DNA of 64,000 bases from Neospora caninum Liverpool. Taxonomy: Eukaryota > Apicomplexa > Conoidasida > Eucoccidiorida > Sarcocystidae. Under the pieces are notes generated by a model, which was given only the letters and a program-made list of their open reading frames with translations, was not told the DNA's origin and searched no databases. Below, piece by piece: positions 45,868-59,352 of the stretch (its first letter is position 1; each line of letters starts with the position of its first letter). The DNA lies in assembly GCF_000208865.1 (NCBI RefSeq), contig NC_018393.1, positions 1,550,001 to 1,614,000 on the forward strand, written 5' to 3'. A program made the translations under genes and the position numbers.

Positions 45868-48800
45868 AGGCGTGCCTCCTGGAGGAGAGACGGCGCTCTG
45901 GAGGAAAGCTAGAATGGAGATGGACGTGACCCGCGCCGACGGTCGAGATCGGAGCGCGAATCCGGACTTTGGTTTAAAGTGTCGCCATCTTTGTCCCTTA
46001 AAAAAACGTGGGTCTTTCTAGAGTCCTGGTAAGCGCTTGAGAACCGCGTTGTTCGCGCGTTGAGAGTTCCGCTGGAGACGTCTGTCCGTGCACGGCATGG
46101 CAGCCGCCGGAGCTATTGCAGCTGCACAAAAAGAGAGTCATCGCCGTGGAAACTTCTCTCCAGTGATCGCTGGAGGCGTCGAAAACTGAGAAGAAACGGA
46201 CGGGATGTGCCAGGAAGACCACCTCTGGAACCGAACTGTTCTTGACGGCAGATCGCGCGCAGCCCGAGCCGGCCTCGCGGAAAGCAAAAAACGGGGACCA
46301 AAACGGATCGGAAGGTTTCCCGAAGACCATCGAGAGACTCTCATTGGAGAAGAAAGAGATTCTATTGTCAATGGGGACACAACGACACGAAAAAGCTCGC
46401 TATTCCATGCGAGACGCGAAAAAGACACAGCATGCACGCGCGGCCGGCATGCAGCCCCGCCAGGGAATGTGCACGAAAACGAGAACGCAAACCGGCGCTG
46501 GCGCAAACTCTTTTAATTTCTGATTTCCAAGCAACAGACGCTAGAGTTGCTCCAAACTTGTTTTTGGGGATTTGAGGCAGACTACGGCCTTAGATCTTGC
46601 ATACCTCTGGTTGCTGTCCTAGAAACTCTCATGCCTTTTTCGCTTCGGGTTCAGTAACACACTTTGACCCTCGCTTCCACATGTCTCTCCGTTGCGGCAA
46701 GTACCGTTTCCATTCTGTTCCGGTAATGGAATACACGGGGTCCGAGCAAGCTGTGTGCTTGTCGGTGGAGCTTGAACGTAGCAGAGAACCGTGCACCCGG
46801 CCTCGGTTTCTTCTTGGACATTTTTGGCATGTTCATCTGCAGAACTGTACATTGTCGCGACTAGACTGCGGTCCGTTCCTGTGTGATCTCTCTGGAAGAA
46901 CACGTGTTCCGTGCCGAGATTTCCACTAAAAAATAGATTGGAGAACGCCCAGGAAGCAGCTGTTAATTGCAAACTTCATCCCATCCGCGCGTGTTCCCTT
47001 GCCACAGATACCACTTCGAAACCAGTGACGAGCCTTTTACCTACACCGGCGCTGGTACGCGTCTGTACGAAACCCGGGGAGACAGGAAGGTCTGGTGACC
47101 GCTTGACTCCCATCTGCCGTTTACACAAATCGAGGAACTTAGCCGACATTCCTACAGTGCTTAGGCTCATAGACCCAGCATCAGCATCCACCTGGCGCCT
47201 TTCGTTCGGAAGGAGAAAAACCGAGGATCCTGCACATCAACTACATGTCTTTCGGCGTCGCTGTCCGTGAAACATGACGCGTGAATAATGAAGAGTGGAG
47301 CGGGGGAACGTGTGACGCAGCTTCCTTTGCTAGAGAAAGACGTGGAAAACCGTGGAAAGCAGCATGCAGCTGCAGAAAGATACCGCGCGCCCCCGCCGAG
47401 ATCCAGAGGCGCGCTCTGCAGGGCGCGGCGGAGAAGTTGTGCACCAAAGAAGAAACATGTCAACCGGGAAAACATGACAAGGGGCGAGAAGGACAGTCAC
47501 CTGGATCCGACAGGAGAATGGAAACAACCTCAGTTTCGGCCTTCCTGTGCGTGTCAGATGGGTTGTGGGACTGTGGGGGAGCGCGCTGCCGCCTAGACCC
47601 CAAAACGCGGCATTGTGTCCTTGCGTTCCAGTTGAAAGTTCAAACGGCTGTTCTATTTCCACAATAGTTATCCTCTTAATACTGTGCTCTGCCCGCAGCC
47701 GTGGTTGGTTGTTCAATGTGATCGCCTGCCGAGCGCTTTAACCGCCTCAAGATCGATTGCCCTGGAGCTGGCGTGCAGCAGCTCCTAGTAGGAGAAAAAT
47801 TCGTGTCTTGCACAGGCGGAAAATTGACACGGAGGCAAAGCTGAATGTTGGAATCGAGAAACGTTAAGACGAGCAGCTGAATTCTTTCTTTCGTTGCGCA
47901 GAGCATGCGGGCAGGTTTTCCTAAGAGACAAACATCGTGCGAGCACCGTACCGCCGACGAGAGAGTCTGGCGTTAAATTTTCCGGAAAAATCTCGGCAGT
48001 CCAGATTTTCTAGTGTGCGGAAAAACGAGAACACGTTCCGGATTCTCGTCCGAAACACTGCAGCGCTCGCACTTTGAGATCATCAGGATCGAACAGCAAC
48101 ACACAGGGAAACACATAGTCCATGGCCTGGCCAGTGCCTGCTCGTCCTCCATTTCCAATCCTTCATGCCATATCTTGCATTGCTTCGTTGCAGATAGGAA
48201 CACAGACGAGAACCACTCGCCTCCAACTGCCTAAGCTGTGCCGATCGGCCAGAGCAGGGGGTTCTTACTGGAAGATCAGCATTACGATGCAGCATTAAGG
48301 TGCCACACAGGAGACGCCCAGCTCGAGGCCGATGCACGGGGACGGAGTCGACAGAGGAGCCACCAGACGAGAAAGCTCGAAATATCTCCTCGAGCATATC
48401 AGCTGGTTGGCATGTACACAGACAATCGAGGACCGACCGCAGCTAGTTGGGGTGAGAGGGGGGCTGAGGCGGCCGGCGCAGCCGGGAGAGGCGTGCCGCC
48501 ATGCCAAGACATCGGACTTCAGAGTGTTTTTCTTTCCCTTTGAAAAAACGAATGCTGATGAGATTGACATGAGATTTTGCAAAGGGAACTTGGACGAAAT
48601 GGTACTGTCGCCGAAGAACTCCTTCCACCTTGAAAGGAGCGGAAATTTTGGGCTAAGACAGGCGCCAGAGCTCTTCAACTTTTCCGCGAGCTGCGAGTAC
48701 ACCGCGCGTGAGCGCGCATGCATACGTACGACAACCATTTTTGGCAACAGATTTTTTCCTTCCTTTTCTGGCCACGTCTCCTCTGCTTTTCACATCGCAT

Positions 48801-49392
48801 TCCTCACATTTCTTCAGCCGCCATTCCCCCCGTCTGTGCCTCTTCCGCCGGGAAAGCGAGGCGAAAAACGACCCGGAGCAGCGTGAGATCCTATGCTGAC
48901 GAACGGGACAAGAAGCGCCTGACTTTAGCAGCCTGGAGACCGATGCTTGTGAAAGCAGATCTTCGCTTTCCAAAAGTGAAATAGAGGAGACTACTCGACT
49001 GTTCGGCGGAAGGCTACTCAGGGGGTGCGCCTCGTTTTCTGGAGCCCCGTGGCATCGCAATCTTTTCCCTCCGGTGTGTCTCCGGTGTATCGGGCTTCTC
49101 CAAGCGTAACAAAACGCAGACCACCGTACGGAGACTGCCGTTAGAGGACTTCCTCTTCCTGGAACCCTAAAAGCGAGCGTTTTCCCGTCGAAGGCAAAAG
49201 GTTCGGTTGCTGTATCGTGCCCATATCCTACGACTTCGCCGGCCTCAGTTCGACAGATGGCGCAGCTCCCCTCTCCGTCCGATCCTTAGCTGTTTTCATC
49301 TTTAATCTTTTTCCTCTTCTATTTCCCACTCGCCTTTTCTCCCCCGTTTGCCCCTGTCGGTGCGTTTATGCCCCGTCTTCCGCCTTAACAGT
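45868..49392. other. Divergent intergenic region
   Basis: Separates the start of the snurportin-like gene (-) from the HMG/BDP1 gene (+), so it should contain both promoters. An AGAGACG heptamer (45886-45892) sits just above the longer possible snurportin start. I see no supported gene. Open frames at 46242-46523 and 48332-48886 lack conserved motifs and splice support. Confidence 0.5.
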
Positions 49393-52300
49393 ATGCCGCC
49401 TGGAGTATCGCCCCAGCGCCCCGCTGTGTTGGACGATATGGAGAGCTCGCGTCCGACTTCTCTTTCCTCTCGCACAGATCCTTCCTCGGAATCGTTCTCT
49501 TTCAGGTATCCGTCTCCCTCTGCTCTGTTTGATCCCGGAAAAGGAGGCGAAGCGTCGTACGCACCGTGTTCTTCCCTGTTTTCCTTTTCTTCGAATGCTC
49601 GCTGCTTGGTCAAAACCCGAGACACAATCGATTTTGATTCTTTGTCTCATCCATCGCACTTGTCTTCTTTCACCATCCCGTCTTCGTCGTTATCGCGTTC
49701 GTACTCGCTTGACTCCACCCAGAGAAAAGCGGACCAGGACAGTCCGACTCACGCTCCGCACTCGCTCCTTCACACAGACATCTTTTCTCCCCTGGCATCG
49801 CTTTTCTCACGCCGCTCTGGCTGCACTCCCCACGTCTGCGCGGATGGCAGAGACAGGAGGAGCAGCGTTCCGCCTCGAGGCAGCGGTCCCGGCACAGAAG
49901 CAACGGAGAGTGCGCCGAGTCTTGCTTCTGGTGCAGCGACACTCCGTCCAAAAGATGGTTCGCCAGGTGGAAGGCTCCCCGAGCGCGGGACCGCCGCACA
50001 AAACGCAGTTTCCCGAGAACCGGCGCGCCCTTCAGCCTCGTGCCGCTCGCCGTCTTCTGATCTCTCTTTGCTGTTTGCCGAAAGAGAGCTGCCCCAGCGG
50101 AGCGCGAATGGCGAGAACTCGGGGGAAATCGTCACGCCGTTCGGCGAAGGCCCCGCCCGCCTCTCTCCGTCTCTCTCTGGCCTGCCTACTGCCCTGACGC
50201 TCGGCGCCTGCACGCTGACGCAGGGCGGTTCCACATGGGACTGCCGACCGAGCGGAGAGGACTTTCCTCTTCGCTTCGTGCCTCTGCTGCATGCAGAGCC
50301 TGTGCGCGGCGGCGTTGAGCAGGCAGTGCCTCTGGATCCGGGGCCGCTCGCGTGGTCCGCATGTCCCTTCACCGTTGACCCTCTCGCCTTCTCTCTCTCG
50401 TCGACCCTCGGGGAAGGATTCTGCAGCCCGTCTGTTGCGGATCCCTCTCTCTCTCTCCACGTCTCTGTTGCGGCTCTCGCTGTAGCCCTGAAGTTTGCCT
50501 CTGCGATGCCCCCCCCTTCGACCGAACGCGGCAGCGGCGGCGTCGCGCCAAAAGGCTCGTCCTCGCCTTTGCGCCCAGAAAAAGAAGCCGAGAGCGAGCG
50601 AGAGAAGGAACAGGCGCTGGTGCGTGCGTATCTTCAAGAGACGCAGCGCAGAAGAAAAGCGCAGCTGGAGAGCGAAGAAGAAGCGAACGCCCTCATGCCG
50701 CTAGGTGCGGTGACCGCCGCCTCGAAGAAGCAACACGACGAGCTGTTTCAAGCGTTCCACGTCGCCCACCGCGTCGCAGACAGCTGGGTAGAGCGACTGG
50801 CGAGCGGCCAGGACTGGGGGAAGAGCATCCCGAGACAGCCGGCCGGCAGAGAGCCCGAGACACAGACAAACCCAGGCTGCTCAGCGGATGTGACAGAAAA
50901 ACGAGGAGAGGCTTCAGGTCTCGCTTCGTGCCTCGGGGGAACGCCAGACTGTGGGCAGACGGATTCGGACGGCCTGCAGGAACCGCTGGAAACGCGTGCA
51001 ACAGATAGCGAAGGCAGGAACCAAGACAAAGGCGAGGCAGAGAGCCAGGGAGATGCGCCGGAGAAACCCAGACTAGCGTGGGAAGCCGCACACCCATTTC
51101 TGTCAATGAAGCTGTCCTGCAGGCCGAGCTCGGCCGCGCGGTCAGTCCTGTATAAGGCGCTCCGGGGCGTGGCGAATGATCTGGCCAAAACAGAGCAGAT
51201 TGCAAGGCACCTGAGGGAAAAAACAGGTGAGGACGGAAAACGAAGAGATACGGGCAGAAGCGTGGCCGTGAGAAACGCCAACGAGCTGAAGGCTCGTCTG
51301 TGCCTTTCACTCTCTCTCTGTCGCTCTCCCTCTCTCTCTCTATATATATATTTGTATATATTTTCGGAAAGCATGTCTCCTCGACCGCTTGTTCGTTCTT
51401 TTTCTTCCTTGGGCTTTTATCCTGTTTTCGTCTTTTTTTTCGTGTTGGTGTGGCTGCGACGCTCCTTTAGATTTGTGTGCGCTCGAAGACTTTTCTTTTG
51501 CGTTTCATTCTCTTCGCACTGCCCGCTTTTCTCGTCTTTTTCTCTTGCGCGCAGAACCTTCAGCGGCCCTCGCTCCTTCGCCTTCGGTCCCGTCCCCCGG
51601 CGCCGTCTCTGGAGAGCCAGACGCGCTTCTGGAGTCTTCGGGGTCGGGTGCGACGTCTTCAGCTTCGGCTGACAGCTTGTTGGGGCAGTCGTCTTTGCGT
51701 ACTGCGTCCTCGCCGGGCGGTGAGGAGAGCAAAGAGAGCACGGGCGAGAGCTGGGCGTCCGGCGTGGGCGGCGATGGTGCGTCGTCTCTCAGTTTCTTGG
51801 AGGAGGAAGAAGAGGCAGAAGAAGCCGAGGTACAGCAGCTGGTAAGACGCACGATGCTCCTTCGCTGTCTCCGCGATCTCCTGGGGGAACACCGATCTCT
51901 CTCTCTGCAGGCGAGCGCCGCCCTCGGTGTCTCTCCGGCTTCCAAAAGCGAGTCTCCTTCGACCTCTTCTTCGTCCACTGCTGGCTCGCCGTCGTCTGCG
52001 TCTTCTGTTTTCGATGAGGAGAAGTTGCGTCAGGAGCGCATTTTGTCTTTGCTTCTTCGGCAAGTCGAGCGACACGAAGACCGGCAGGTGCCTGCGCTGC
52101 TCCTCTCGGCCGCCACGCCGAAGCCCGTCAAGCAGCACTTGGTTCAAGTCCTTCTCGCGGAGGTATTGGCGGAGATTTCCGTCACGTACCACCAGGAACG
52201 ACTTCACTTTCTCCACCGTCCCTTGTCCAAGCCAATCAAAGGACTGCCTTCGGGCGAGAAAACCCCCGCGTCCCTTGCATTTGCGAGCGCCTCCGCGTCG

Positions 52301-55300
52301 CTCGGGAAGGGCGGGACCCAGCCGGGGCTGCTCGGGAATCCCCTGACCCCCTCCCATCCTCCTGCGGACGGGTGTGCGTCTTTGCCGGTGGACCTCGCTG
52401 GGCCCTCACCCCTGAGCATTTTGCAGTGTCTCGTTCGAGCCCAACGCGCGGAAGCTGCGACCGCGGAGGTCCAGGCGGACGTGGTTGCGGCCGGGCGCGC
52501 GGCGCTTCTGCGACTCGCCCAACTAGCGCCGAGGCTGACGGCGTGTGTCCCGCTGCTTCTGCCTTACCTGCCGCACTTGCCGAGGCTCCTTCACGTGCAA
52601 ATCCAGTTGCTTGCTCAGCAGGCGCAGCGGGGGGACCTGACGGCGAAGGCTGTGGAAGAAAAGCTCCTCAAGCACTTCAAAGACCAGGAGGCGTTCGCAT
52701 GCACACCCTTTCTCTCGACGCTTTCCCAGCAGCTCACCGAGTGCCTCTCGGCCTCGCGACCGACGCTGCCCGCTCCAGGCGTCGCCGCCTTGTCAGGCCT
52801 GGCGCCGGGCGCCGGGGTCCCCCAGGCGGTCGCGTCGGGCCTCTTGGCCCCCGGGGCGGCGCCCTTTTTGCTCGCCCAAGGCGCCGGCGGCGAGCGCGGG
52901 CTGGGCGCTGTGGGTTCTCTCGCACCGGGCCTCGCGGGCGTGAACGCGGCACGAGACGACGGCAGGGCGGCCAGCGCTCAGGGCGGACCTGGAGGGAAGC
53001 CGGCGGCTTCGGCTGCCAAGAAGCCTTCGAGGAAAGGCATGGGGATGAGTGGCTGGGCGCTCTTTGCGAAGGAGAAACGCGCAGAGCTCCAGCAGGAGGG
53101 GAGGCTCGAGGGCGAGACGCTGCCCGAACAGACGTCCTTCGTCGCGCGCTTCTGGCACCAGCTGAGCAAGGAGAAGAAGGCCGAGTGGGGTCGGCGGGCC
53201 GAGGAGCTGAATCGCCAGGCAGGCCTGCGGATGAAGAAGGAAGAGGAAATCCGGAAGATGAAGGAGGCAGAAGCCGAGAAGAAGCGGGCTGCCGAGGCCG
53301 CCGCGACGGCCTTGCCCGGGCCCGGCCTGGCCACGCCCCTCCGAGAGCACGCACTAAATCTCACGTTCAACCAGGTCTTGGGGGGCGGCCTGCATCACCC
53401 GTCCCTCGCCGCGTTCTCTGCGCCCAAGAGCGCCCTCCCTGGAGGCGTCTACGCGCAGGCAGGTGCCGACGACCGAGCCCAGCCGGCTCCGCTTTCCGCC
53501 GGGAAGGGGACCGCAGGCCCCGCGACGCGCGTGCACGCCGACGGGCCTGTCTCTTTTGGGGGGCGCGCCCCGCCGAACCCTTCGACCGGTGGGGGACTCC
53601 CCGGGGACGGCGTGTCTCAGGCAGCTGCTCAGGCTGGCGAGGCGGCCGCGCAGGTTTCTGCGGGTTTTGCGCGGATCCCGCAGCCCCAGGGCCATCCCTC
53701 GCCGTTCTCGGCCTCTGTCCCCGTGCCTGGGGCGACTGCGGGCGTGGCGAGGGCCCCGCAGCGGCCGCTGGAAGGACAGGGAGGCGCTCCGGGGGCCGAG
53801 TTTCCCGCGGCTGCCAAGAAGAAGAGTCGCTCTGGCGGAGGCGGGAAAAAGGGCGAAGGCGGCCAGGCCAAGGGTGGCAGAGGGTACACCGCGTTCACCT
53901 TCTTCGCGAAGGAGATGCGGCAAAAGTGCAAGGAGGAAGGAATCGAGTGCGGAACGTCGCTCAGCGAACAGAACACGTTCATCGGCGATAAGTGGCGCCA
54001 GGTGTCTCCTGAAGAGAAGAAGATTTTCCAGCAGCGCGCAAAGGAGGCCAACGAGGCGTGGCGACGCGAGCACGAAGAGAAACTTCAGGCGCAGCAAAAG
54101 GAAGAACATGCACGGAGACAAGAGGCATCCGCTGACCCTGCGTTGGCGTTCTCCGCCCCGCATGCAGGCCCGAACCCGTCCACGGGCCCCCCGCAAGCAC
54201 CAGGAGCGGCGCCCTCGCCTTCGATCCCTGCGTCTGCCGCGTATTCTTCGTTTCCCGCCTATTCTTCGCCGGGCCAGGCAGGCGCGTACCAACCCGCAGC
54301 GGGGCCGGGACACCAGCCCCCTGCTCAGGGCTATCAGGGCGCGTATCCTTCGTCTGCGTCTTCCCTTCAGGAGCGTCGAGGAGACAGAGAGAGCCTCGAC
54401 GCTTTCGGCCACACGGCTTCGCACCTGACTCTCTCGCACACTGCGTCCGGTCCGGGCTCTTCTGGGCCCGCGCGTCTGCCGCCTGAGCAGGCTCGAGGCG
54501 ACTCCGGCGCGCCGTCTCAGCCTTCGCCTTACCCTGCAGAGTCTCGGGCGCTCTTCTCTGCTTCGCCTTCTTCGTTTTCCGCGGCTGCAGCGGCCCCCGG
54601 CGAAGAGGAAGGCGCGAGAGGCCGGGCTAGCTCACTCGATTCGGCGTCTCCGCCGCTGAAGAAGCGGCGAGGAGACGGCAGCGACGAGCAGCCTGTCTCG
54701 GGGCCTTTCGTCTCCTCGGTGGCCCGGGCTGGAGTGGCGGATCCGAAATCGGGCGCGGGCGGTGGGGTAGGGACTCCGGAGCGCGGCGAGATGCGTGCCG
54801 GCGAGCGAGACAGGGCGCTGTCCGTTGAGAAGCCTGGAGTCGACGGGCGCGAGCGGCAGGCAGTCTACCCTGCGTCGCCGCTTCCTTCCAGTGCTAATGT
54901 AGGCCAGACGACCTATTCCATGGGCAGCCGAGTGGGGCCCCAGAGAGTGGAAGTGCGTGGAGTGGCGAGCGCCATGATGACTCCGGAGGCGCAGTGGAGA
55001 CGCGAAGACGAGGCCTTCAGCCACAACCAGGTGCCTTCTGTGCCGTTCACGCCTCCGCCGTCGTCCATGCCGTCCTTCTCACCGAAAGCCCCGCCTTCGC
55101 CCTTTGCGTCGGAACCGACTTTCGGCCCAAGGAAACAGGGGCTCCCCGTGGCCCATCCAGCTCTCGCGTCGCTGGCCTACCCGCCAGAAGAGGTGATGTA
55201 CCAACTCAAGTTCGACTCGCCATTCGACGGCGAAGAAGGCCGCAGAGACGAAGACCGAGAGGAAGAGCGGGGGCGCAGCGCGTACGCTGCCGGGGACCGA

Positions 55301-58300
55301 GCGATGCAAGACAGAGTGGACTACTTCGTCTCCGAGCAAGTTCACAGTGCGCCTCTGCCTTCTCGGCGAAGCGCACGCGCCGCTTCCCGCGGGGCACTCG
55401 AGAGACGCAGCCCTTCAGAACGGGCGGAAGAGACAGCGAGAAGGACGAGCGAGGACGCAGCGTCGGATGGAGACAGCGATGCGGAAAGCGCAGAGGAGCG
55501 CGAGGGCGAGAGCAGCGGCGAAGGCGCCGAGCCGAGAAAGGGCCCTCGGAGCGTGGCTGGGCGCGGAAAGCGCAGGGAACATCCGCGGACGCGCACGAGA
55601 GCTCGCGACCGCGAGGGACAGGACGAGGCCTCGGAGACTCCCCAGCTCGTGACGCGATGTCGACTCGGTGCGAGCGGCCGGAACGCGCGGCAGTCCGACG
55701 AGGCGGCACCGGATGAAGGCGATGTCGACGAAGGCGAGGCAGAAGAACAGGACGAAGAGTGGGAAGAAAGTAAGCTTTCACTTTGCGGGGACGGGAGGGC
55801 TTACGCGGGCGACTTCGCTGCCGCAACCACGCGCTTCCACGAACTACGTGTTTTTGTTTTTCGGTGAGGGTTCTTCTCGCGTCTCTGAGGTTTCGGATGC
55901 GCGTCTTCGGCTGCCGAAGTTTCCGAGCGGCGCGAATGCTCCAGAGGGCCTGTCGCGCGCGTGTGTCTACCGCTGTTTCAACACGACAGTTTCCGTAGCT
56001 GTAGATGAATGCTAAATCTACAGTTTATTTTTTTTCTCCGATGACCACCTGCATGACATGTAAATGCTCCTTCCGCCATTCGTTGACTGTGTTTGTGCCT
56101 CTGCGGAGGGCGGCAGGGAACCCTGGGTGTCTCCTTTGTCTCCTCTCGCGCTGCCGTGTTCTATTCGGTCGCTGTCGCGCGCGCATCCCCCCCCCTCTCC
56201 CCCCCATTCTGCTGGCTCTTCTCTTCCGGATCCTGAAGAGAAGGTGCGCGAGACCACTTCTTGCTCACGGGCGTGGCCCCTGTTTCTCCTTCGCCTTCCG
56301 AGCCTCTCGCTGCGCGCTTTGTTTCTGTTTCTGCAGGTGGAGACTACACCAGCGACGAGGAGTTCGTTCCGGCCTCGCGCAGCCACTCTACATCCGCGAG
56401 GAAAGGACTGACTCGGAAAGCGTCGCTTTCTTCGTCTTTTCAGCGGAGGGGCGAAGACCGGGCCGCTCAGGGCGCTCCCGGAAGGGGCCAGAGGCGACCG
56501 GGTGCGGTCACAGGAACAGCGGGGGAGCCGAAGGGAAGCGGGGACGAGGAGACAGGAGAAGTAGGGCGCGCGAGAAACACGCATGCCAACAGGAAAAAGA
56601 GAGACTGCCCGACGCAGAGCTCCAGAGCGCGTGCCCGGAGACGAAGAGAAGACGGAAAAGAACTGCTGCAGCTCTCGCTTCCTGCCTCCATCGTTGAAAA
56701 AGAAGGTACGATTCTCACCTCTCGACTCGGCACGCCCTGCGCCATTCGCTCATATAGATATATACTTATATATATATATAAATGTATATATTTGCATACA
56801 TATCGCAGGCGAGGGAGAATCCGGGGCGTGTCAGGGAAGGACCAGAGGAGCCCATCAAATGCTTGTGAGATTGGTGTGTTTTTCGAGGCTGTCTCCGATG
56901 GCCGCTCTGCGGGTGAGACGGAGAGATCTGGACGTTTTACTCACAAAGACAGAGTGAGAAGAAGCGAGGGAAAAATGTCTGGGGAAGACTTGGTCTCTCT
57001 GTGGCGGGCTTCTCCGTGCGTCGCAGTCGCTGTTTGCCTGCTTTGTCCTGCAACCTGTCCCGGTTCGTGACTGTGGCTGCCGCCTCCGCTTCTCGGCGTC
57101 CTTCGCTCGTCACTTAGACGGTGGACGTCTCGGTGCCTTTTCACGCCTGTTTCATCTTGTCTGGTCGCCGTTCTGTCACGCGCGCGGGCGTTCTCCAGGG
57201 CCGCTGACGCTCTGGGATCTCATTCAGCGAAATAAACGGAGGCCGCCCAGCTCCGCTAGAGGCGGCCAAGACGCTGGGGCGAAAGCGAAGGCCGGAGCAA
57301 GTGGCAAGCACGGGGGCAGAGAGGAGCAGAAAGAAGAAGCAGACGAGGTAAGGGGGAGAGAAGAAGAACTCGGGGGCCTGGCATTGTGGACTGTCGATGT
57401 CTTTTCACCCGCTTTTGAATCTCCGTTTCCGTCTGTCCCTCGCGGTCGCCTTGGTGGTCTTGGCTGCTCCGTTCCTCTCTGGGGCGCTGCGGACCTTGTG
57501 AAAAGCGCTCTGGTTTCTCCTTTTTGGCGGTCGCTGTCTTTCTCAGTCTTTCGATTCGGTTCTCGGCTCTCTCTTCTCGGCGCCCCCCGCCTTTGGGCCA
57601 GCGAGTCTGAACAGCGGCGCGGACCAGGCTCTGCAGCCGCTGCTGGCGCCGGCGTCTCCCGCGGGGGACAGGAAGGGGCGAGAAGAAGACGAAGGAACCG
57701 CGGAGAAAGACCTCAGCGCGCTCTTCGACACACCGGGGCAAGGGTCGGCGCCAGCGCTCAGACTCGACGCCGACGGGCAGCTGGTCATGGCCGAAGGCGG
57801 CGAGGAACTCGAGCCGCCCGTTTGCACGTGAGGAACAAGAGCGCAAAGGCACAGCCCAGGGCGCCTGGGAAGGCGACACCTGCCGCGAGAGACACGGCGG
57901 CGCGAGAGGGGGAAAACGGCGTGGGCACTCGCGAAACAAAAAGGCCAAAGGCAAAAAACCAGGAATCGTGTCTCTGGCTACTGCGTGCATGTGCACACAA
58001 AAATCTGTGCCCGTAGAGAGAGAAAAAGAGGAGAGAGAGGACGAGACAGAGACGGGGAGGACGAGACAGGCAGAGAGAGACAGAAGGTGATGTCCACCAT
58101 GATGGAGGCATCCATTCATAGAAGGCGAGGCGTCCTCACGTCTGAGGAAGTGTGTGCGTGTGGAGTGTCTGACCAAATCCGCAGGCAGGTGAGGGATCGG
58201 AGCGAGTGACGTGTGTGCGTTGTTTTGCACATTTGTATTCGATCGTCCTGTTCACACAGGTATCGACCTCTGGATGCCTTCCGACATTTATTTTAGAGCA

Positions 58301-59315
58301 ACACACATATACCCGTTGGCTTTTGTTTCCTCCGTTCAGGTGTGGGGCAAGCTTGGGTTTGTTCGATGGTCTCGGCCAGGCGGCGCCGTGCGTCTGTCTT
58401 TTCAACGGGCGAAGGCGCCTGGTGGAAGAGGGTGGCCCGGGGGGCGTGAACGGTCTGTCGCTGCAGCCGTACGCAGGGGCGTACAAGAGCACAAAAGGCA
58501 AAAGGTGGACACCCGAAGAAACGCAGAGGTAAACGCGTGCATTCCCCCCCCCCCTCCCCCCCCCCCCCCGCCACCTTTGGTTCCCAATGTAAAAGATGGG
58601 TGCGAAACGGAGAGAGTTTGTACCGTGCGCCTCCGCGGTCGGTAATCGCACCGATGCGTGTGTTCTGACGACGTCGATTTCACGTCTCGCCCACATTTCT
58701 GTAGAGCCAAACCGAGGAAACCTCCGGCTTTGGTGCGGAGTTGCTGCGCATGGGGACGGGAGTCTCCGGTGTGTTGTGGAGAGATTCGCGTAAAACCCGT
58801 CTCTGCGTCTGAGTGTTGGGCTCGCCTCATTCACGAGCGGCAGCTGTACGCGGGGCGTTTTCCGAGCGCGGCGCACAAGGCTACACAGGAGGGTGGCGCG
58901 TCGCCCTCTCTGTGAGATCGAGGTGCGGTTTCTTGTCTTTCTGTTTTTAGGTTCTACGCCGCACTCGAACAGTACGGAACAGATCTGCTCCTGGTCGGCA
59001 CGCTGCTGCCGCACGTGACAGACAAGCAGTTGAAGCTCAAGCTGAAAATTGAGGAGCGGCGATGTCCGGAAAAAGTGAGATATTTGGTTTCCTCTCGTGC
59101 CACGAGCGCACAAGAGCCCTCGCGCCTCTTGTGTGTGTGTATCCTTTCCGCCGTGGGGGGACGGTCTCGGACAGCCAGCAACTTGAGAAGGAACTGCCTC
59201 CCTGCCCTAGAAATGGCCTTGAAAGACACGACAGGCAGCCACGCAGTTACAGCGACAACAGCAAGAAAGCGGTTTATCTGTATGCATGCATCCACACCTA
59301 CGTATGGAAATATCC

Positions 59316-59352
<37 letters not shown>

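Noticed and set aside
53354..54439. Minus-strand frame of 361 codons opposite the HMG boxes
   Set aside because: Antisense shadow of a G/C-rich coding exon; Arg/Leu-rich with no domain, while the plus frame encodes clear HMG boxes.
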